This document shows, in pieces, positions 1-11,862 of a DNA stretch of 64,000 nt. The DNA comes from Zeugodacus cucurbitae (taxonomy: Eukaryota; Arthropoda; Insecta; Diptera; Tephritidae): contig NC_071667.1 in assembly GCF_028554725.1 (NCBI RefSeq), positions 16,537,501-16,601,500 of the forward strand. The letters are read 5' to 3'. Position numbers and translations under genes: made by a program. Every line of letters starts with the position of its first letter. Positions within the stretch are counted from its first letter, which is position 1. The notes under the pieces are model-generated. The model saw only the letters and a program-made list of their open reading frames with translations. It had not been told where the DNA came from and searched no databases.

Positions 1-1084
1 TTAAATCCAACAATTTATTTATGTTCACAGTCAATAATCGGCTTTTCACTTAGTCGTCAACCTCCTAACGATTCGATAATTATCCATTATAATTAATCAT
101 CTCTTGGACACAGCCATATTGATGAATGCCGTATTGTAATTCAAAAGCACATGCATACATGCGTACTAGTATAAATATGTATTTATATGTATTAGTCAAC
201 AAATGCATGAGCATTATGCTGCCAATCATAATTAATAAATTCACATAAACATACACATAAGCTAGTTACTACAAAGCATAGCAGCTAGATTTGAAGACAA
301 TAAGCGCCAAATAAATGGCCCATTAGCTCATACATATTTAAGTAAGCAAGCAAGGAATATTAAGTGTGAGAGAAAAAACTGCATTGCGATCGAAAAAATC
401 ACATAAAATTTGTCGCATGTAACAGAAATTAGCTGAACTTTTTTCTCCCTTGTAGTGGGCGTGCTATTTCATTTTTCAAATATTTATTTTCGTTTGATTA
501 ATTTGCAAACGCTTAAGTGACGACAACATGGCATACATTTTATTAATATTATGTTTTTTTTTTGTTGTTTTTGCAATGAAATCTTGTAAGTTTGCGCTTT
601 GGTCATACATATGTATGTACTTATGTAGACCTTCAAAGGCGCGCTGGGCGTTTGTGATAAATAACGGCTAATATTGCATGTGACAGGTTGGCATATTTGG
701 AAATGAAAGAGAAAATGCATAACGGTTGTATTAGTTGTGTGCGTGTGTGTGTATTTTTACAGCTATGTTTCTTATATTATGCAATATTTACGTCTAAATG
801 GGTGAATCGAACATGCTAATGTGAATATTTTTTTACAAAACTTAATACATACTTACAATACTCATATATAGTACATATCTTTGTACATATTTGCATCAGC
901 CAGTTATAGGAATCTCAATTCCGCCTCCATGGACTATGGAGAAAGAAACAATTATTCCTCATAATAATGAGAAGACGATTTTCTGACACCCCTCTTCCTT
1001 TTCAACATTTAAGTTTCGCATGCTATTTTTCAAATGAAATGTGGGAGCTCTATACCATCGAGTTTTATTTTCATCCCTCTGCAA
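1..1084. other. AT-rich non-coding stretch
   Basis: I see no gene here. The sequence is AT-rich with scattered CATA/TATG runs and short ORFs without recognisable domains. The decayed 3' tail of the mariner copy to the right may reach back to about 950, but I could not place its terminal repeat. Confidence 0.5.
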
Positions 1085-2004
1085 TACTTTTATTCGTCCA
1101 GACGCTGAACCCAATTTTCTACGGGATTCAAGCATAAATCGGCAGGCCAATTGACTGGTCCATTTCGTGGGATAACACTTTCACCAAACTTGATTTTCAA
1201 TAAATCGATTGTGAAATTCGCTGTGTGGCTTGTGGCGTCTTCCTGTCGGAACCACATAATGTCCATGTCCATATCATCCAATTCGTGCCAAAAATATTCG
1301 GTTATCACTGAGCGGTTTCCCATTCACAGTGACTTGCCGGTCTTGATCATCACGGAATACCGCGGTCCATAAAGCGCATCAAACCGAAATTTTTTCGGAA
1401 TGTAATGGTTAGTCATGGAGTACGTGTGGATTGCTACCTGGCCAATCTCGCGTATTTTGCTTATAGACGAAGCCATTCAGCAAGAAATGAGAAGATGATT
1501 TTACGATGAAAATCCGGATCATTTTCAAATTGTTGCTCAGTCCAATTCACGAACATTCGACGATTATGGTGGTCAAGCGGCTTCAGTTCTTGCGCCAATT
1601 TGATCTTGTTAGGATGTAGGTCAAGATCTATTCGCAAAATTCGCCACAACGACGTCCCAGAAATACCCAACGCTTGAGAACGACGTGTGAGAGACTGATT
1701 TGGGTCTTCCTCAATTGATGCTCTAGCAATATTCTCGGCACTACGGATACTTATTTGTCTCACTGGCACGGGAACATTTTGTACTGTGCCTGTGAATTCA
1801 AATGTTTCCACTAGACGCTCAATTGTTGATCTGACAGAACGATTATGAACCATAAATTGGAATTTCCGAGTTTCGATGGTAAATTATAATAACTTCGATT
1901 CATGAAATGGCAAACCTTACTCAAAAGAGCGGGAAGGAACAATACGGCGTTGCTTGCTGTCCACATCGATCTACTTTTGTAGCGTCCTATTGAAAAATCC
2001 TTTA
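1085..2004 (-). mobile_element. Mariner (DD41D, rosa-like) copy A, defective
   Basis: This is a reverse-strand Tc1/mariner copy. The 5' inverted repeat is seen at 1965-2004 (AAGGATTTTTCAATAGGACG on the minus strand) next to a TA. The transposase is split over frames. An N-terminal helix-turn-helix part lies at 1461-1853 (it includes SLTRRSQALGIS and FVNWTEQQFENDPDFHRK). A catalytic part at 1090-1323 includes DIMWFRQEDATSHTANFTID, where the usual QQDGAT is altered to RQEDAT. The segment after NGPVNWP is deleted, so the protein jumps to the C-terminal part and lacks the third catalytic Asp (PLDYFLW region). The copy cannot encode an active enzyme. Assignment to the DD41D lineage rests on the better preserved copy at 51.5 kb. 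Confidence 0.85.
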
Positions 2005-2943
2005 TAAAGAAATTTTTTTGATACTTGAGAGTCAAAATCGAATTAGTCGAATCGTTCTAACACGAACTAAAATCGTGCTCTATCGAATTCCTACACCTTC
2101 AATAATCCCCACATCCCCGAAATAAGCGATTTTCAATGCCAAGGTCTTCAAGAGCCCATTTTAAAGCCACTTCTTTTAACTCTGTATACACCCACTTTAT
2201 TTTAAAGGTATTAAGCAAGTAGCACAAATATCTGCTTGACTAAAGTAGTATATTAATGTAGGGTTTAAAGCATCACTTCCGCTTCGATGATTTTTTTTTT
2301 ATGAATGGTCATATCGAATACATATTATTAATATTCGCTTTTATATAAACTGGTTATCTACTTAAAACAATTAATTTAATACTGATTAAGTATACCGCAC
2401 ACAGAATAGAAGTAAAGTGGTTTTAATAGTGCGACTCAATAAAGGTGCATACATAATTGCCATTGTTCGACATTAATTTACTATCAATTTAATATGGCTC
2501 ACTAGAAAAAACTACAACAAAAAAAAAAAATACTTTCACGAGCAGCAAATATGCCAACGCTTTAAATTTAAATAAATTTGGTTGCTTGGCGCTTAAGTGC
2601 TTGCAGAAACAAGTTGCTGTAGATAAATATTTAATGCTAGGGTGGTGCATAAGTTTAGAGAGATAATTTTTTATTAAGTTCGATATTTTAAAAAACGTTA
2701 TTTTTTAAGTTTGTATACCAGATCGATAACGTCGAAGTTATCACATCAAATTTAAGACCTTGTAAAAAATTTTTCAGACTGAGGTCAAAATTCAGATTCA
2801 TATATAGCTACTGAAAATAATAAAATTTGTATTTATTATATTACTGGATATCGGATTTAGACAAAACATACAATTTGATGAACAACTGAAGCTCCACTAT
2901 TCTCCATATTTTCATATGATTTGTTAAAAAAATGTCTTCTCTT
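2005..2943. other. Non-coding, no gene seen
   Basis: The sequence is AT-rich with short homopolymer runs. I see no ORF with a recognisable domain, no RNA gene and no clear terminal repeats. Confidence 0.4.
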
Positions 2944-3181
2944 TGTACATAATTCAATGGCAAGAGACTGTAAATTTGTTAGATAATATAATCTCTGGCA
3001 CCTATACACCTTAAACGTACGTATTCAAATTATCGAATTAAGCAATTTGTTTTTCTCAAGAATTGTAAACAAAATGAGAAAAAATTTAAATATTTTCACT
3101 TCGTACATAATTTAATGGCCAGAGACTGTAAATTTGTGAGATTATATATTCTCTGACACCTATACTACATACCTTAAACGT
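2944..3181. repeat. Two-copy direct repeat, spacing about 158 bp
   Basis: A segment of about 75-80 bp occurs at 2944-3018 and again at 3102-3181. Both copies carry GAGACTGTAAATTTGT, then ATAAT/ATATTCTCTG and CACCTATAC, ending in CCTTAAACG. The copies differ by several substitutions and a small insertion, so the duplication is not recent. The function is unknown. It could be a fragment of a dispersed repeat. Confidence 0.7.
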
Positions 3182-4539
3182 TAGGCACAGAAAAAAAATA
3201 AAAAATTAGGACTACCCTAATGTATATACTGCATGCATTTTTAATAATAATTTTTATGTTTTTTTGCTTTTATTTTTGCTACCGCCATAGTACACGTTCC
3301 GTCGAATAACTAGTTATGCACAAAAATACTAAAAAATATGACTTTTTAATCCACTTAAGAAGCATAAGAAATGTCCGCAACTAATTTGAATGTCATTTCG
3401 CCTGCAGCGTGTTTCAAATTGAGCAAACAAAAAAAGAGGCAGCTTTTTCGGTAGTAGTTCCAGTGTGTCTTATTATGATAATCGAATAATTTATGCAATC
3501 ACAATTTGGCATGCGCATACTTTTCGTGTGATTTATGCAGTTAATCAATATTAGTTGACTAATTTGCTATTATTTCGTGAGATGATTAAAACGAAAAAGA
3601 GAGATAAACAAATTGTTTGGTTCAAAAAAATTATGATTATAATACTATAATGTTGGCGAAAGAGCGAAGGAGAGAGTGCGAGAAATGTAGACAGCAATAA
3701 ATTTTCCACATTTGTTGACAGGCATAAATAGGATTGTGTCACGAAGTGGCAGATTAAGTGTAAATTAGTTAATGGCTGAAAATAGAAAAGATTTGTGTGC
3801 ATAAATTTATAAATATATATACATATATGAATAAAAATTTTGAATATTTAATGTATGACTAAAGTGCGTGAAGGTTGGCTTTTTGCTAAATTTGACAAAT
3901 ATAATATGCATATATTGTTGTGTAGTGATTTATACACCAACTATTAGGATTAATAACCATTAAAAGATTATTGATTTTAAAGTGTTTATGATTTATTTAA
4001 TACTATTACTAAATCGCTATGAAGTTAAGCAAAATTTAATTGATTGAGAGGAGAAAAAAAGTAATTGAAACCTTGACAATACAAGCCTATACATAGTATG
4101 TTCAAGGGCTTCAACTTGGAAAGTGGCAGTCAGCATTAGATACCAATTGGTCTGTGTCTCTATTATAACAACATAGTACTCCTTCAAAGCGGTAGATTAT
4201 TCTAAAATTTTGTGTGTAAAAATACTAGGGCAACGAAATCAATTAGCTTGAGTTTGTGGGTCAATCAACCCAAATCTGAAGACAATTAAAAAATCAGTTT
4301 TTTGACAAACTAAACTTTACATTCTATATGGTCTATCGTTAAATAGACTATCATGAAGTAGAAGGTTACCTAATATAAACTTACTTTTGTGATTGGAAGA
4401 ATTTTGTTCCCGTTTGCTTGCATCTATGAGAGATCTAGAACCGAGACTAGATAAATGCACTTGGTTCTACGTATGAGTTTCAGATTTCATAGTCATTTTG
4501 CCAAGCTTAAAAAAATTATAAACCTTCTAGAATCCTCTG
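3182..4539. other. Non-coding, no gene seen
   Basis: This is an AT-rich stretch with A- and T-runs and CATA microsatellite remnants. No coding, RNA or repeat structure could be supported. Confidence 0.4.
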
Positions 4540-4867
4540 CTGATTTACCACACAAAATAAAAATCTAAATTAATTTGTAATTGAATTTAAATCGACTTGA
4601 AAATGAAATGCAACTGCGTTAAATACCGTATTTGCAATTATATATACGTTTTTTCTCTGCGAGTTGTTATTCACGCTACACGACGGTAGATGTCGCAGCT
4701 AAAAATAGCAATCAGCTGATGAAACTTACCAACTTCTTATGAAAAGTAAAAACAAAAATGTATAACATCTGATCGGTTATCGAGTAGCCGGCAGTGTGAA
4801 GTGCAAAAACTGGTTTCTCCATCAAAATTTTAATTGATCAATTAATTAGGCTGTGTGAAAAGGCTAT
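4540..4867 (-). mobile_element. MITE family 1, copy 1 (left end truncated)
   Basis: This non-autonomous element belongs to the seven-copy family of this window. The right end reads TTGATCAATTAATTAGGCTG then TGTGAAAAGGCTAT, the family terminal repeat (ATAGCC-TTTTC-RCACAGCC in reverse). Internal family marks are TATATACGTT, the CGACGGTAGATGTCGC block, ATCAGCTGATGAAACTTACC and the GATCGGTTATCGAGTAGCCG block. The outer left terminal repeat present in other copies is missing, so this copy is truncated. No ORF is present. Confidence 0.75.
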
Positions 4868-5006
4868 AAGGTATCAGTTAAGCCATGTACGTTAAAGATG
4901 GGCAGTTTTCGTGAAAGTTCGGCCAGAAATAGAGATCTACTAATGTAGTATTCTTCGATATCGGACACAAATAGCAAACTGTTACAGTTCTGGTTCGGTT
5001 CTTGTC

Positions 5007-5360
5007 GTGGTTTTAGTGACAGAAAACAGTCTCAAACTAATTTTAAGAAATATATTGAGAAATATGAAAGAAATTGACAATTTTAAGGTTCAAAAACCTT
5101 ACTTTATCTTGAGACCTTCCAAAAATATTCTTGAAATGGAAATGGCTTCAAGGCTTCGTACTGCTGTTGCACCGATAATCGAACCCCAATGTAAGCAGTG
5201 TTATATCGCAAAAAAAATTTTGGCAGACCTGGCTGTCGTTGGAATTTGTTCATTAGGTATAACTGTTTACGGTTTGAACTTGACTTCCAGGACAACTAGT
5301 TGTATACTGCCTTTATTTTATTACATAAGACTGTTAATATTTTCTAAAAATTTACACTAG
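5007..5360 (+). CDS. Small ORF with a possible C-terminal membrane segment, unrecognised
   Basis: This is a 117-codon ORF. The better start is probably the internal ATG at 5143, in the context GAAATGGAAATGGCTTC, giving a protein that opens MASRLRTAVAPI. It has a basic N-terminal part, then CKQCYIAKK, then a hydrophobic stretch LADLAVVGICSLGITVYGL that could span a membrane once, and a low-complexity tail. The size and plan (short basic N-terminus, single membrane span) are reminiscent of small mitochondrial inner-membrane subunits such as COX6C. The similarity is faint, and the expected charged C-terminus after the span is missing. It could be a decayed retrocopy or chance. No promoter or polyadenylation evidence was seen, and it lies 140 bp after a MITE. 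Confidence 0.25.
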   Translation: MVLVTENSLKLILRNILRNMKEIDNFKVQKPYFILRPSKNILEMEMASRLRTAVAPIIEPQCKQCYIAKKILADLAVVGICSLGITVYGLNLTSRTTSCILPLFYYIRLLIFSKNLH

Positions 5361-6861
5361 ACTTTACGATAGAGCTCATCTAACATTCTAACATAAATGA
5401 GAAACATATCCTGCGTCAGGTTTGATTTTTGGAAATTTGCTAACAAATTCTTTTACAAATCAACTGAAAACACATGTTGGCCTTTAAAGAAATCCCCACC
5501 AACCGACGCTGTATTATTGCGTTTATTCAACGAACAGCAAGTAGTTACCGTTAAACCCACACTAGGGCAAGCTACTTGAATGCTAACTGCACACTTCAAC
5601 TGTAGAGCAATACACCAAGCAATACAACGTTAAATGAAGTTGAATGCGCTGCTATGTTATGTTACGTACGAGTATGTGGGTGGCCTGTTGTGACCACTCG
5701 ACGTCCACACACACATACACAACCGCTTTTGTGCTCTAGAAGGGTATTAATGGCGAAACGCGCACGAAGAATGCACAAAATGCAACATGTAATACATGTA
5801 ACGCGCCAACAAGTATGCTACATTTGCCATGCGCGCTTGCAAGAGATAAAAGTAAAAATCCCTGTGTATCATACATACATACATACATATGTGTGTATAT
5901 GGGTATAAAAACTGGAGAAATTGAAAAACAAATGGAAAAAACAGTGACAAAACCACTACAACATGGCACAAAATGAAAGCTGAAGAGGAGACATGCGGCG
6001 CTTGGACGATTTGCAATATAAAGGCCAACGGGAGTGCATGCAACATGTGCACTTGTATGTATGTATGCAGTTGCAGCCTGCAGCTGGATAAATCCTGCCA
6101 GCATCATTGGCGTGATGAGTTTTCACATCAACCAAGAAAAAAAGCAAAACAAAAAAAAAACAAATACACACCAATACGTGGAAAGGTCGCTGCAACTTCA
6201 ATCTGCTGCACTGTTATTACTAAACTGAAATGAAAACCTCTGAATGCCAAGGAGATGCCAAAGATTCTTGACTGGGGTATTTCAACAGTGCTCTATATAC
6301 ATACATCTGTGGCATTGCATGCTAGAAAACGGAGTGCAGTTTAATACCGCTTTCAAGCTTAACCTCACTTCCTCGTGTTTCTTCTTACCGATTTGCTTTA
6401 CTTTACGTTAAGGCTTTACAATATAATGAACTAGTAAGGAGTTTTCTTCGTATTCTATGAAAGAAGAAGTGCTCTTCGCATATAAAAATTGAGTCAGTAT
6501 ATCCTTTGAAAAGTTTCAGCTGTATTAGCGACATATCTTTAGCAGCTTAAGCGACACATATAGAATTTCAGCACAAAGTTAGAGCAACGCGAAAGTGCTG
6601 GAAAAAATACTTAAAAGTTCAACAAAAAAAAATTGAAAATAATATCAAGGGAGTAAAATTGCAAAGGATAACTAACACACTCTACATATATTATTCTTTA
6701 TAAAATAAAAATCATATAAATAATGAATGGGTTTATTGAACGTAATATATATTTAGTGCAAAGCAACAGACCATATAATTGTATCACTTAATTTGTTTTA
6801 TACATTTTTTTATTTAAAAACCCACTTATTTGCTTTTAATACGTTATGTGTGTCTTATTCA
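5361..6861. other. Non-coding with ACAT/TATG microsatellites
   Basis: Small ORFs on both strands around 5650-6230 have no domain and are low-complexity products of (ACAT)n at about 5870-5890 and of ATGT runs. A 60-codon ORF at 5397-5579 is also unrecognised. No gene is supported. Confidence 0.4.
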
Positions 6862-6934
6862 ACAACACCCTAAATATAGGCAACCTTTTGTAGACAAGCA
6901 AATAAAGTATACAAACGTTGCCTACATTTAGGCG
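6862..6934. repeat. Short inverted-repeat element, copy 1
   Basis: ACCCTAAATATAGGCAAC at the left pairs with GTTGCCTACATTTAGGCGGT at the right, giving a stem-loop unit of about 70 bp. It is preceded by CTTATTCAACAAC. A diverged second copy lies at 7449-7535, so the deleted mariner at 6935-7350 sits between two direct copies of the unit. Confidence 0.6.
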
Positions 6935-7350
6935 GTTTTTCAAAGGGGACGCTACAAAAGTAAACCGATAGGGACAGCAAACGACGCCATATTTTTCCCG
7001 CTCTTTTGACATTACTCTTCAGTAAAGTTTGTCATTTCTAACAAAGAGTGGAAATTATTAAAATTTACTGCCGATTCGGAGAAATTGGAGAAAATTGACG
7101 CAAGAACTGAAGCCGCTTGACCGACAGAATCGTCGAATGTTCGTGGTTCCAATAGGACGGCGCCACAAGCCATATAGCGAATTTATTGAAAACCAATTTT
7201 GGTGAACTTGTTATCTCACGAAATGGTCCAGTTAATTGTCCGTCTCGGTTGTGCGATTTGACTCCGTTAGACTATTTCCTGTGGGGCTACGTCAAGTCGA
7301 TTGATTAACTTTGTACGAATATCGAACGTGAAATTACAGCAGTATCGTAA
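6935..7350 (+). mobile_element. Mariner (DD41D) copy D, heavily deleted
   Basis: The 5' part of the terminal repeat is seen as TCAAAGGGGACGCTACAAAA followed by GTAAACCGATAGGGACAGCA. It then runs into a truncated N-terminal coding part (AAATTATTAAAATTTACTGC) and joins directly to the catalytic region. There the reading is Gln-stop-DGATSHIANLLKTNFGE, later CDLTPLDYFLWGYVKS. Both the middle Asp (DGAT) and the last Asp (TPLDYF) remain, but there is an in-frame stop before DGAT, four residues are missing after HIAN, and most of the N-terminal domain is gone. It is a dead internal-deletion derivative of about 0.4 kb. The 3' terminal repeat was not identified. Confidence 0.8.
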
Positions 7351-7448
7351 TATTTTAGGAATATTGAAATTGTATGCATACATCTCTATAATTTTTATTC
7401 AAATATTATCCATTGCATTCAATTTTAACACTAACCGTGTTTGTTATT

Positions 7449-7535
7449 CAACATCATCCTAAATGTAGGCCATATTTCTTATATGAACAGTTGTAGCGGT
7501 ATCAAGCGTTGCCTACATTTAGGCGATTTTATAAA
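7449..7535. repeat. Short inverted-repeat element, copy 2
   Basis: TTATTCAACATCATCCTAAA followed by TGTAGGCC forms the left arm, and GTTGCCTACATTTAGGCGAT the right arm, as in the copy at 6862-6934. The loop sequence differs from copy 1, while the arms are conserved. Confidence 0.6.
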
Positions 7536-9138
7536 TACTACCATTTTCAATAAAAATCTCCACAAACCTAACATTATTTATATGCAATATGCCACAAGCT
7601 GTTAAGTGTAGACTCACCGTAACTCACAAAATGGAAAGACATCACGCCTCAATGTCATATCTATTACACTGATTGTGCGGTGAAGTGAAGTAAATGCAGA
7701 ACTGGAAATAAACATAATTACGGTGAATTTACATAAATAATTTTATACACATATTTGCATGCAAAATTACAATGCCACAGCAGCTGCGTCATAAATAAGC
7801 AGCAAATAAGTGCTTACTATTTAGAGCGTTATGCGCAATGACAAGAAGACTACACACTTACATATATGTGTATTTATAAAATATATTATTTTCACCTAAG
7901 CACAAGTATAAGTATATGTATTTAGGAGCCCAGCATAGTTTGCTACACCTTTGTAAGCATAGCAAAGAAATACATACTTAGGTATACTCTGAAGTAAGCT
8001 GCGTGTAAAATGTTAGTTTTATTTATAATGTGGAACAACGGTTATAATTTGTATATTGTTGTTGTAGCACATAGTGAACAAATAAGAATAGATACTTAAA
8101 GTAAACAGCAAACTTTGTTGTACATATGTTTGTATGCGACACTGTGTGTTTTCTTTAATGGAAAATCAATTTTTAACAAGACAGATAACTCTTGCAATTT
8201 TTTCCTCAACAATAATACTTCTACTAACTGCTTTATAATTTGAAATTTTTCTAGACATTTATCTCAAAGAATTTCTTCTATACACCCTATACACTGATCA
8301 ACATACACATACATGTATATACAACTATAAGCCGTTATTAATATTTGCTTTATTGTACAAAGTGTTTGTCGAAGTTTGTTTATAGTTGTTTTTGTATTTT
8401 TGTTTTCAATTTTACCTCTCTGAAAGTTCACAAGAATTGTAGAAATGAGTTGACAGGCGTGCAACAACAATGCGTGTGCTTAAAAGTTATGCGCGCTCAT
8501 TGTAAAGACTTTTTAAAAATACAAAAAAAACAAAACAAAACATACTTTGAAAGAAGGAAGTTTATTTTACTCTTATTGAGATCTCTTACAGTTTAAGCGT
8601 GCGTTATGTTGTGTGTGTGTCTCAGGTTAACGAACCACAATGAGTTGGCTAGTGAAAAAGTGTACATAACTCTGAATCTATTTGTTTTCTACTCTTCTAT
8701 TGTAAGTACTACGTAGACTTCGCTTTTTCTATATTTCTATATTTCTAAGTACCATTACTTTCGTACACCCACAGTAACACAATAGTCACTTCGGCGTAGC
8801 AACAAAAGCTGTGAAATCTTGAAATTTCTTAGAGACGCGTGAAAAAGCCACAAAATGACATGAGTCAGCTATAATTACAGGCTTATAATTACGTTTGGTA
8901 TACTTTACAAACCAATTTCCAAGAATCACTGCTCGTTATACTTAAATATAGAAATATGTATGTACATATACGTAGAGAATAAAGTTAGGTTAGTGTAGTA
9001 AATTCTCAATGTTTTTTGTTGTTCTATGAGTGGGAATTAATTTAAAATTAAAAGGAATATAAAATGTTCGACTTAAATTCAGAAAAAATAATGCTTTTCA
9101 AAATATTTTTTTGTAAACGTAGTATTTTAAGCTAACTA
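7536..9138. other. Non-coding, no gene seen
   Basis: The sequence is AT-rich with CATA microsatellite fragments. ORFs at 8264-8596 have no domain and overlap on opposite strands. Nothing is supported. Confidence 0.4.
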
Positions 9139-9295
9139 TAGTTGAACTTCCATAACTAGAAGTTCTTCATAACTAGATCTCTTGAATTGACAATAGAAAT
9201 CAAATTTCATACAAATTACTTAACATAACTCAAAGACTCTCTAACTCGAAGTATTTTTGTTGATTGTGTTGATTCGAGTTAGGGAAGTACAACTG
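9139..9295. mobile_element. Pogo-like MITE, short copy
   Basis: The left end TAGTTGAACTTCCATAACTA and the right end GAGTTAGGGAAGTACAACTG are inverted repeats of the type seen in the larger copy at 26963-27375. Internal pieces such as ACTCGAAG and the CAAATTTCATACAAAT block match that copy. At 157 bp it has no coding capacity. A TA precedes the left end, but AA follows the right end, so the expected TA duplication is only half preserved. Confidence 0.6.
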
Positions 9296-9813
9296 AATTC
9301 TTTTTCGAATTTTTTCCGAAGGTTTTTTAGTTCTGTAATGCTTTTCTTTTCTACTACAACATATTTTTAGAAATTCTTAGCTTTATGTGACCCTGAATAA
9401 TTTGAATCCAACAACCTTTCGTTATTCCTCTGATTTATACTTTTTAAAGAACTCATCAAATATTTGACTTATCTTACGGTTGCATTGAAAATAAACCCCT
9501 CAAATCTAAAATTGCGAAATAAACACAAAAATATCTTGTCAAAACAGTATCTGAGCATTGAAATCATTGCAGTTGGTGTTTCAGAAGTTCAATTCGGTTT
9601 TAAAGAAGGTAGTAGACAATATTCTGATTCAAATATTTCGTGAAACTCTTTCGTGTTGCACGAAAATCATTTCTAGTTTAATTAGTGATATGTGAATTTT
9701 CATTTAAGCATGGTTCAATTTGATTTTAGAAGAATCACTTCGACAAAAAATATTTTTTTTTGTTTCAACATCTATATAGCATTTCTATCTTAGGAGCATT
9801 ATCCAAAGGTCTA
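9296..9813. other. Non-coding, no gene seen
   Basis: AT-rich spacer between a pogo-like MITE and a family 1 MITE. I see no feature in it. Confidence 0.4.
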
Positions 9814-10212
9814 ATAGCGTTTTCGCACAGCCAAATTAATTGATCAATTAAAATTTTAATTGAGAAACCAGTTTTTGAACTTCGCACTGCCGGCTAGTCG
9901 ATCATCGATCAGCTGTAATACAGTTTTGTTTCCTTTTTTTGTTTTCATAAGAAGTTGTTAAGTTTCAACAGCTAATTTTGGTATTTTCTCAATAACCACA
10001 GCCTTTATTTATATCAGCGACATCTACCGTCGAGTAGTATTAATGCCATTTTATCAAAAAAAAAAAAAAAAACACAGCCAATTGCAGAGTTGCATTTAAT
10101 TTTGAACTCGATTAAAAATTAATGTAGGAAATTTGGATTTTTGTTTTGTATGGTAAATCGATCTAAATCATTTAATTTAATTTACCAATTAGCAGCTGTG
10201 CGAAAAGGCTAT
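9814..10212 (+). mobile_element. MITE family 1, copy 2 (near full length)
   Basis: The copy opens ATAGCGTTTTCGCACAGCCA followed by AATTAATTGATCAATT and closes GCTGTGCGAAAAGGCTAT, giving matching terminal inverted repeats. Inside are GATCATCGATCAGCTG, AAGAAGTTGTTAAGTTTCAA and the CGACATCTACCGTCG block shared with other copies, plus an A-run near 10057-10072. It has no ORF and mobilising it would need a transposase from elsewhere. Confidence 0.85.
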
Positions 10213-11530
10213 AAGGCATCTAAATTAATTATTATTAATGATTCGATTATTATTATTAATTATACATGTACACACTTTCCTTTGACATACGCCTTCTTTC
10301 TATTATGTTGTATACCTTGCCACATGATTACTGTTTTTAACCTCAATATCGTCACCATTATCTCATTACACCTTGTCATGCCTATTCGTCAACTCCATTT
10401 CTGTTGGCAAATTCTAAGGCAATTTGAGCGCTTTAGATTATTGCACAGTTAGGTGGTTGACATTTGGCGTGGGCATGTCTTACAATTCTCGCTATCTCCT
10501 CCGTTGACTGCTACATTTATGGCAAACCAATTGCTACTTTTTTCCTTCCTATCTATCATTGTTCACTGCTCTTTTGCCATATATGTAATTATATATATGT
10601 ATGTATGTATTTATCTATGTATGCCCATTTATGGTTATTTGCAACGGTAATAATGCCAAGTGCCATTTTTCATGCTCACTTAAGAAGCGAATTACTTTAG
10701 TTGAGCTTATACGAGTACATGTGTATTCAGGTTTTATGCTATATGGGCCAGGAAGAAAAAAGAATCAGTAGCTCAGTTATTCAATTTCTTAGCTTGCTGG
10801 CAAAATAAGTCTTATATGTAGATATGTATGTACTTTGACAATACTCTTAACATTCTTTCGCATATATACACGTATGTACATATATATCCATACATTTGTA
10901 TTGTAAATATTTATGTGTGTAACTTAAGCTTTTTATGTACTTAACTATGCCTTATTTTATTCTTAACCACAAACATACAAACATATAATATATATATGTA
11001 TATACTTACATACAAGAGTATACATATGCGTATATATAATAATATATAAAAATTCTCGACAGTTTTTTGACTTCAATAATTGTGTGATTTTTCCGCAAAG
11101 GAATTTTGTGGTTTTGGTCCAAAAGCAGATTTTTTAATTTTTATTTCTTTTGCGGCACATATTTTTTTATTTAATTTATTCCATTGAAACCAAGCATAAC
11201 TAATTTCTTCATTGGTGACTGTATGCTATACATGACGCTAGTAAAATTAGCTTGATAAAATTTGAACTTATATACGTTTTTGACCTCTAGGATAAGTCTA
11301 ATACTATAGAATACATTTATTATTAGTCTCTGAAGATCAACCAAATTTTACATTTATATTTTCGAAATCCAAAAATGAAAAATGTCGAGATCTATTCGCC
11401 TCTCTCAACAATGGCAAGCCTGAATCGGTTCCTCTTTTTCAAAATGTTTCAAACATATTTTCGACTTCGAAAATTTCCGGTTCCAATTTTGTATCGGAGG
11501 AAGTTTCCGTTACCTCTATGATCCTTGATT
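10213..11530. other. Non-coding with ATGT/TATA microsatellites
   Basis: I see dense TATG/CATA runs at 10580-10625 and 10860-11045 and no gene. The overlapping ORFs at 10141-10700 partly fall inside the MITE and have no domain. Confidence 0.4.
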
Positions 11531-11862
11531 TAGTATTCGCACAACCAAATTAATTGGTCAATTAGAATTTTAATTGAGAAACCCGTTTTTGCCTTTTGCA
11601 CTGGCGGCTACTCGAAAATCGATCAGCTGTTAACGATTTTTGTTTTCGGTTTTCATATAAATTTGGTAAGTTTCAACAGCTGATTGCTATTTTCTCAATA
11701 ACCACCAGCATATTATTTTCAGCGGTGACATTTTCAACCCCATTAAAATTCGATTAAATACAATGGAGAAAAATTAAATTTGTTTGTATGGTAAATCGAT
11801 CTATATCAGCGCTCGAGCAAAGGCCGTTTAATTGATCAATTAGCTTCTGTGTGAAAAGCGCA
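11531..11862 (+). mobile_element. MITE family 1, copy 3
   Basis: The left end TAGTATTCGCACAACCAAAT with TTGGTCAATTAGAATTTTAA and the right end GATCAATTAGCTTCTGTGTG then AAAAGCGCAT match the family terminal repeats with several substitutions. Internal marks include CGATCAGCTGTTAACG, GGTAAGTTTCAACAGCTGAT and AAATCGATCTATATCAGCG. No ORF is present. Confidence 0.8.

Noticed and set aside
1151..1372. 73-codon plus-strand ORF
   Set aside because: It is antisense to the mariner transposase remnant.
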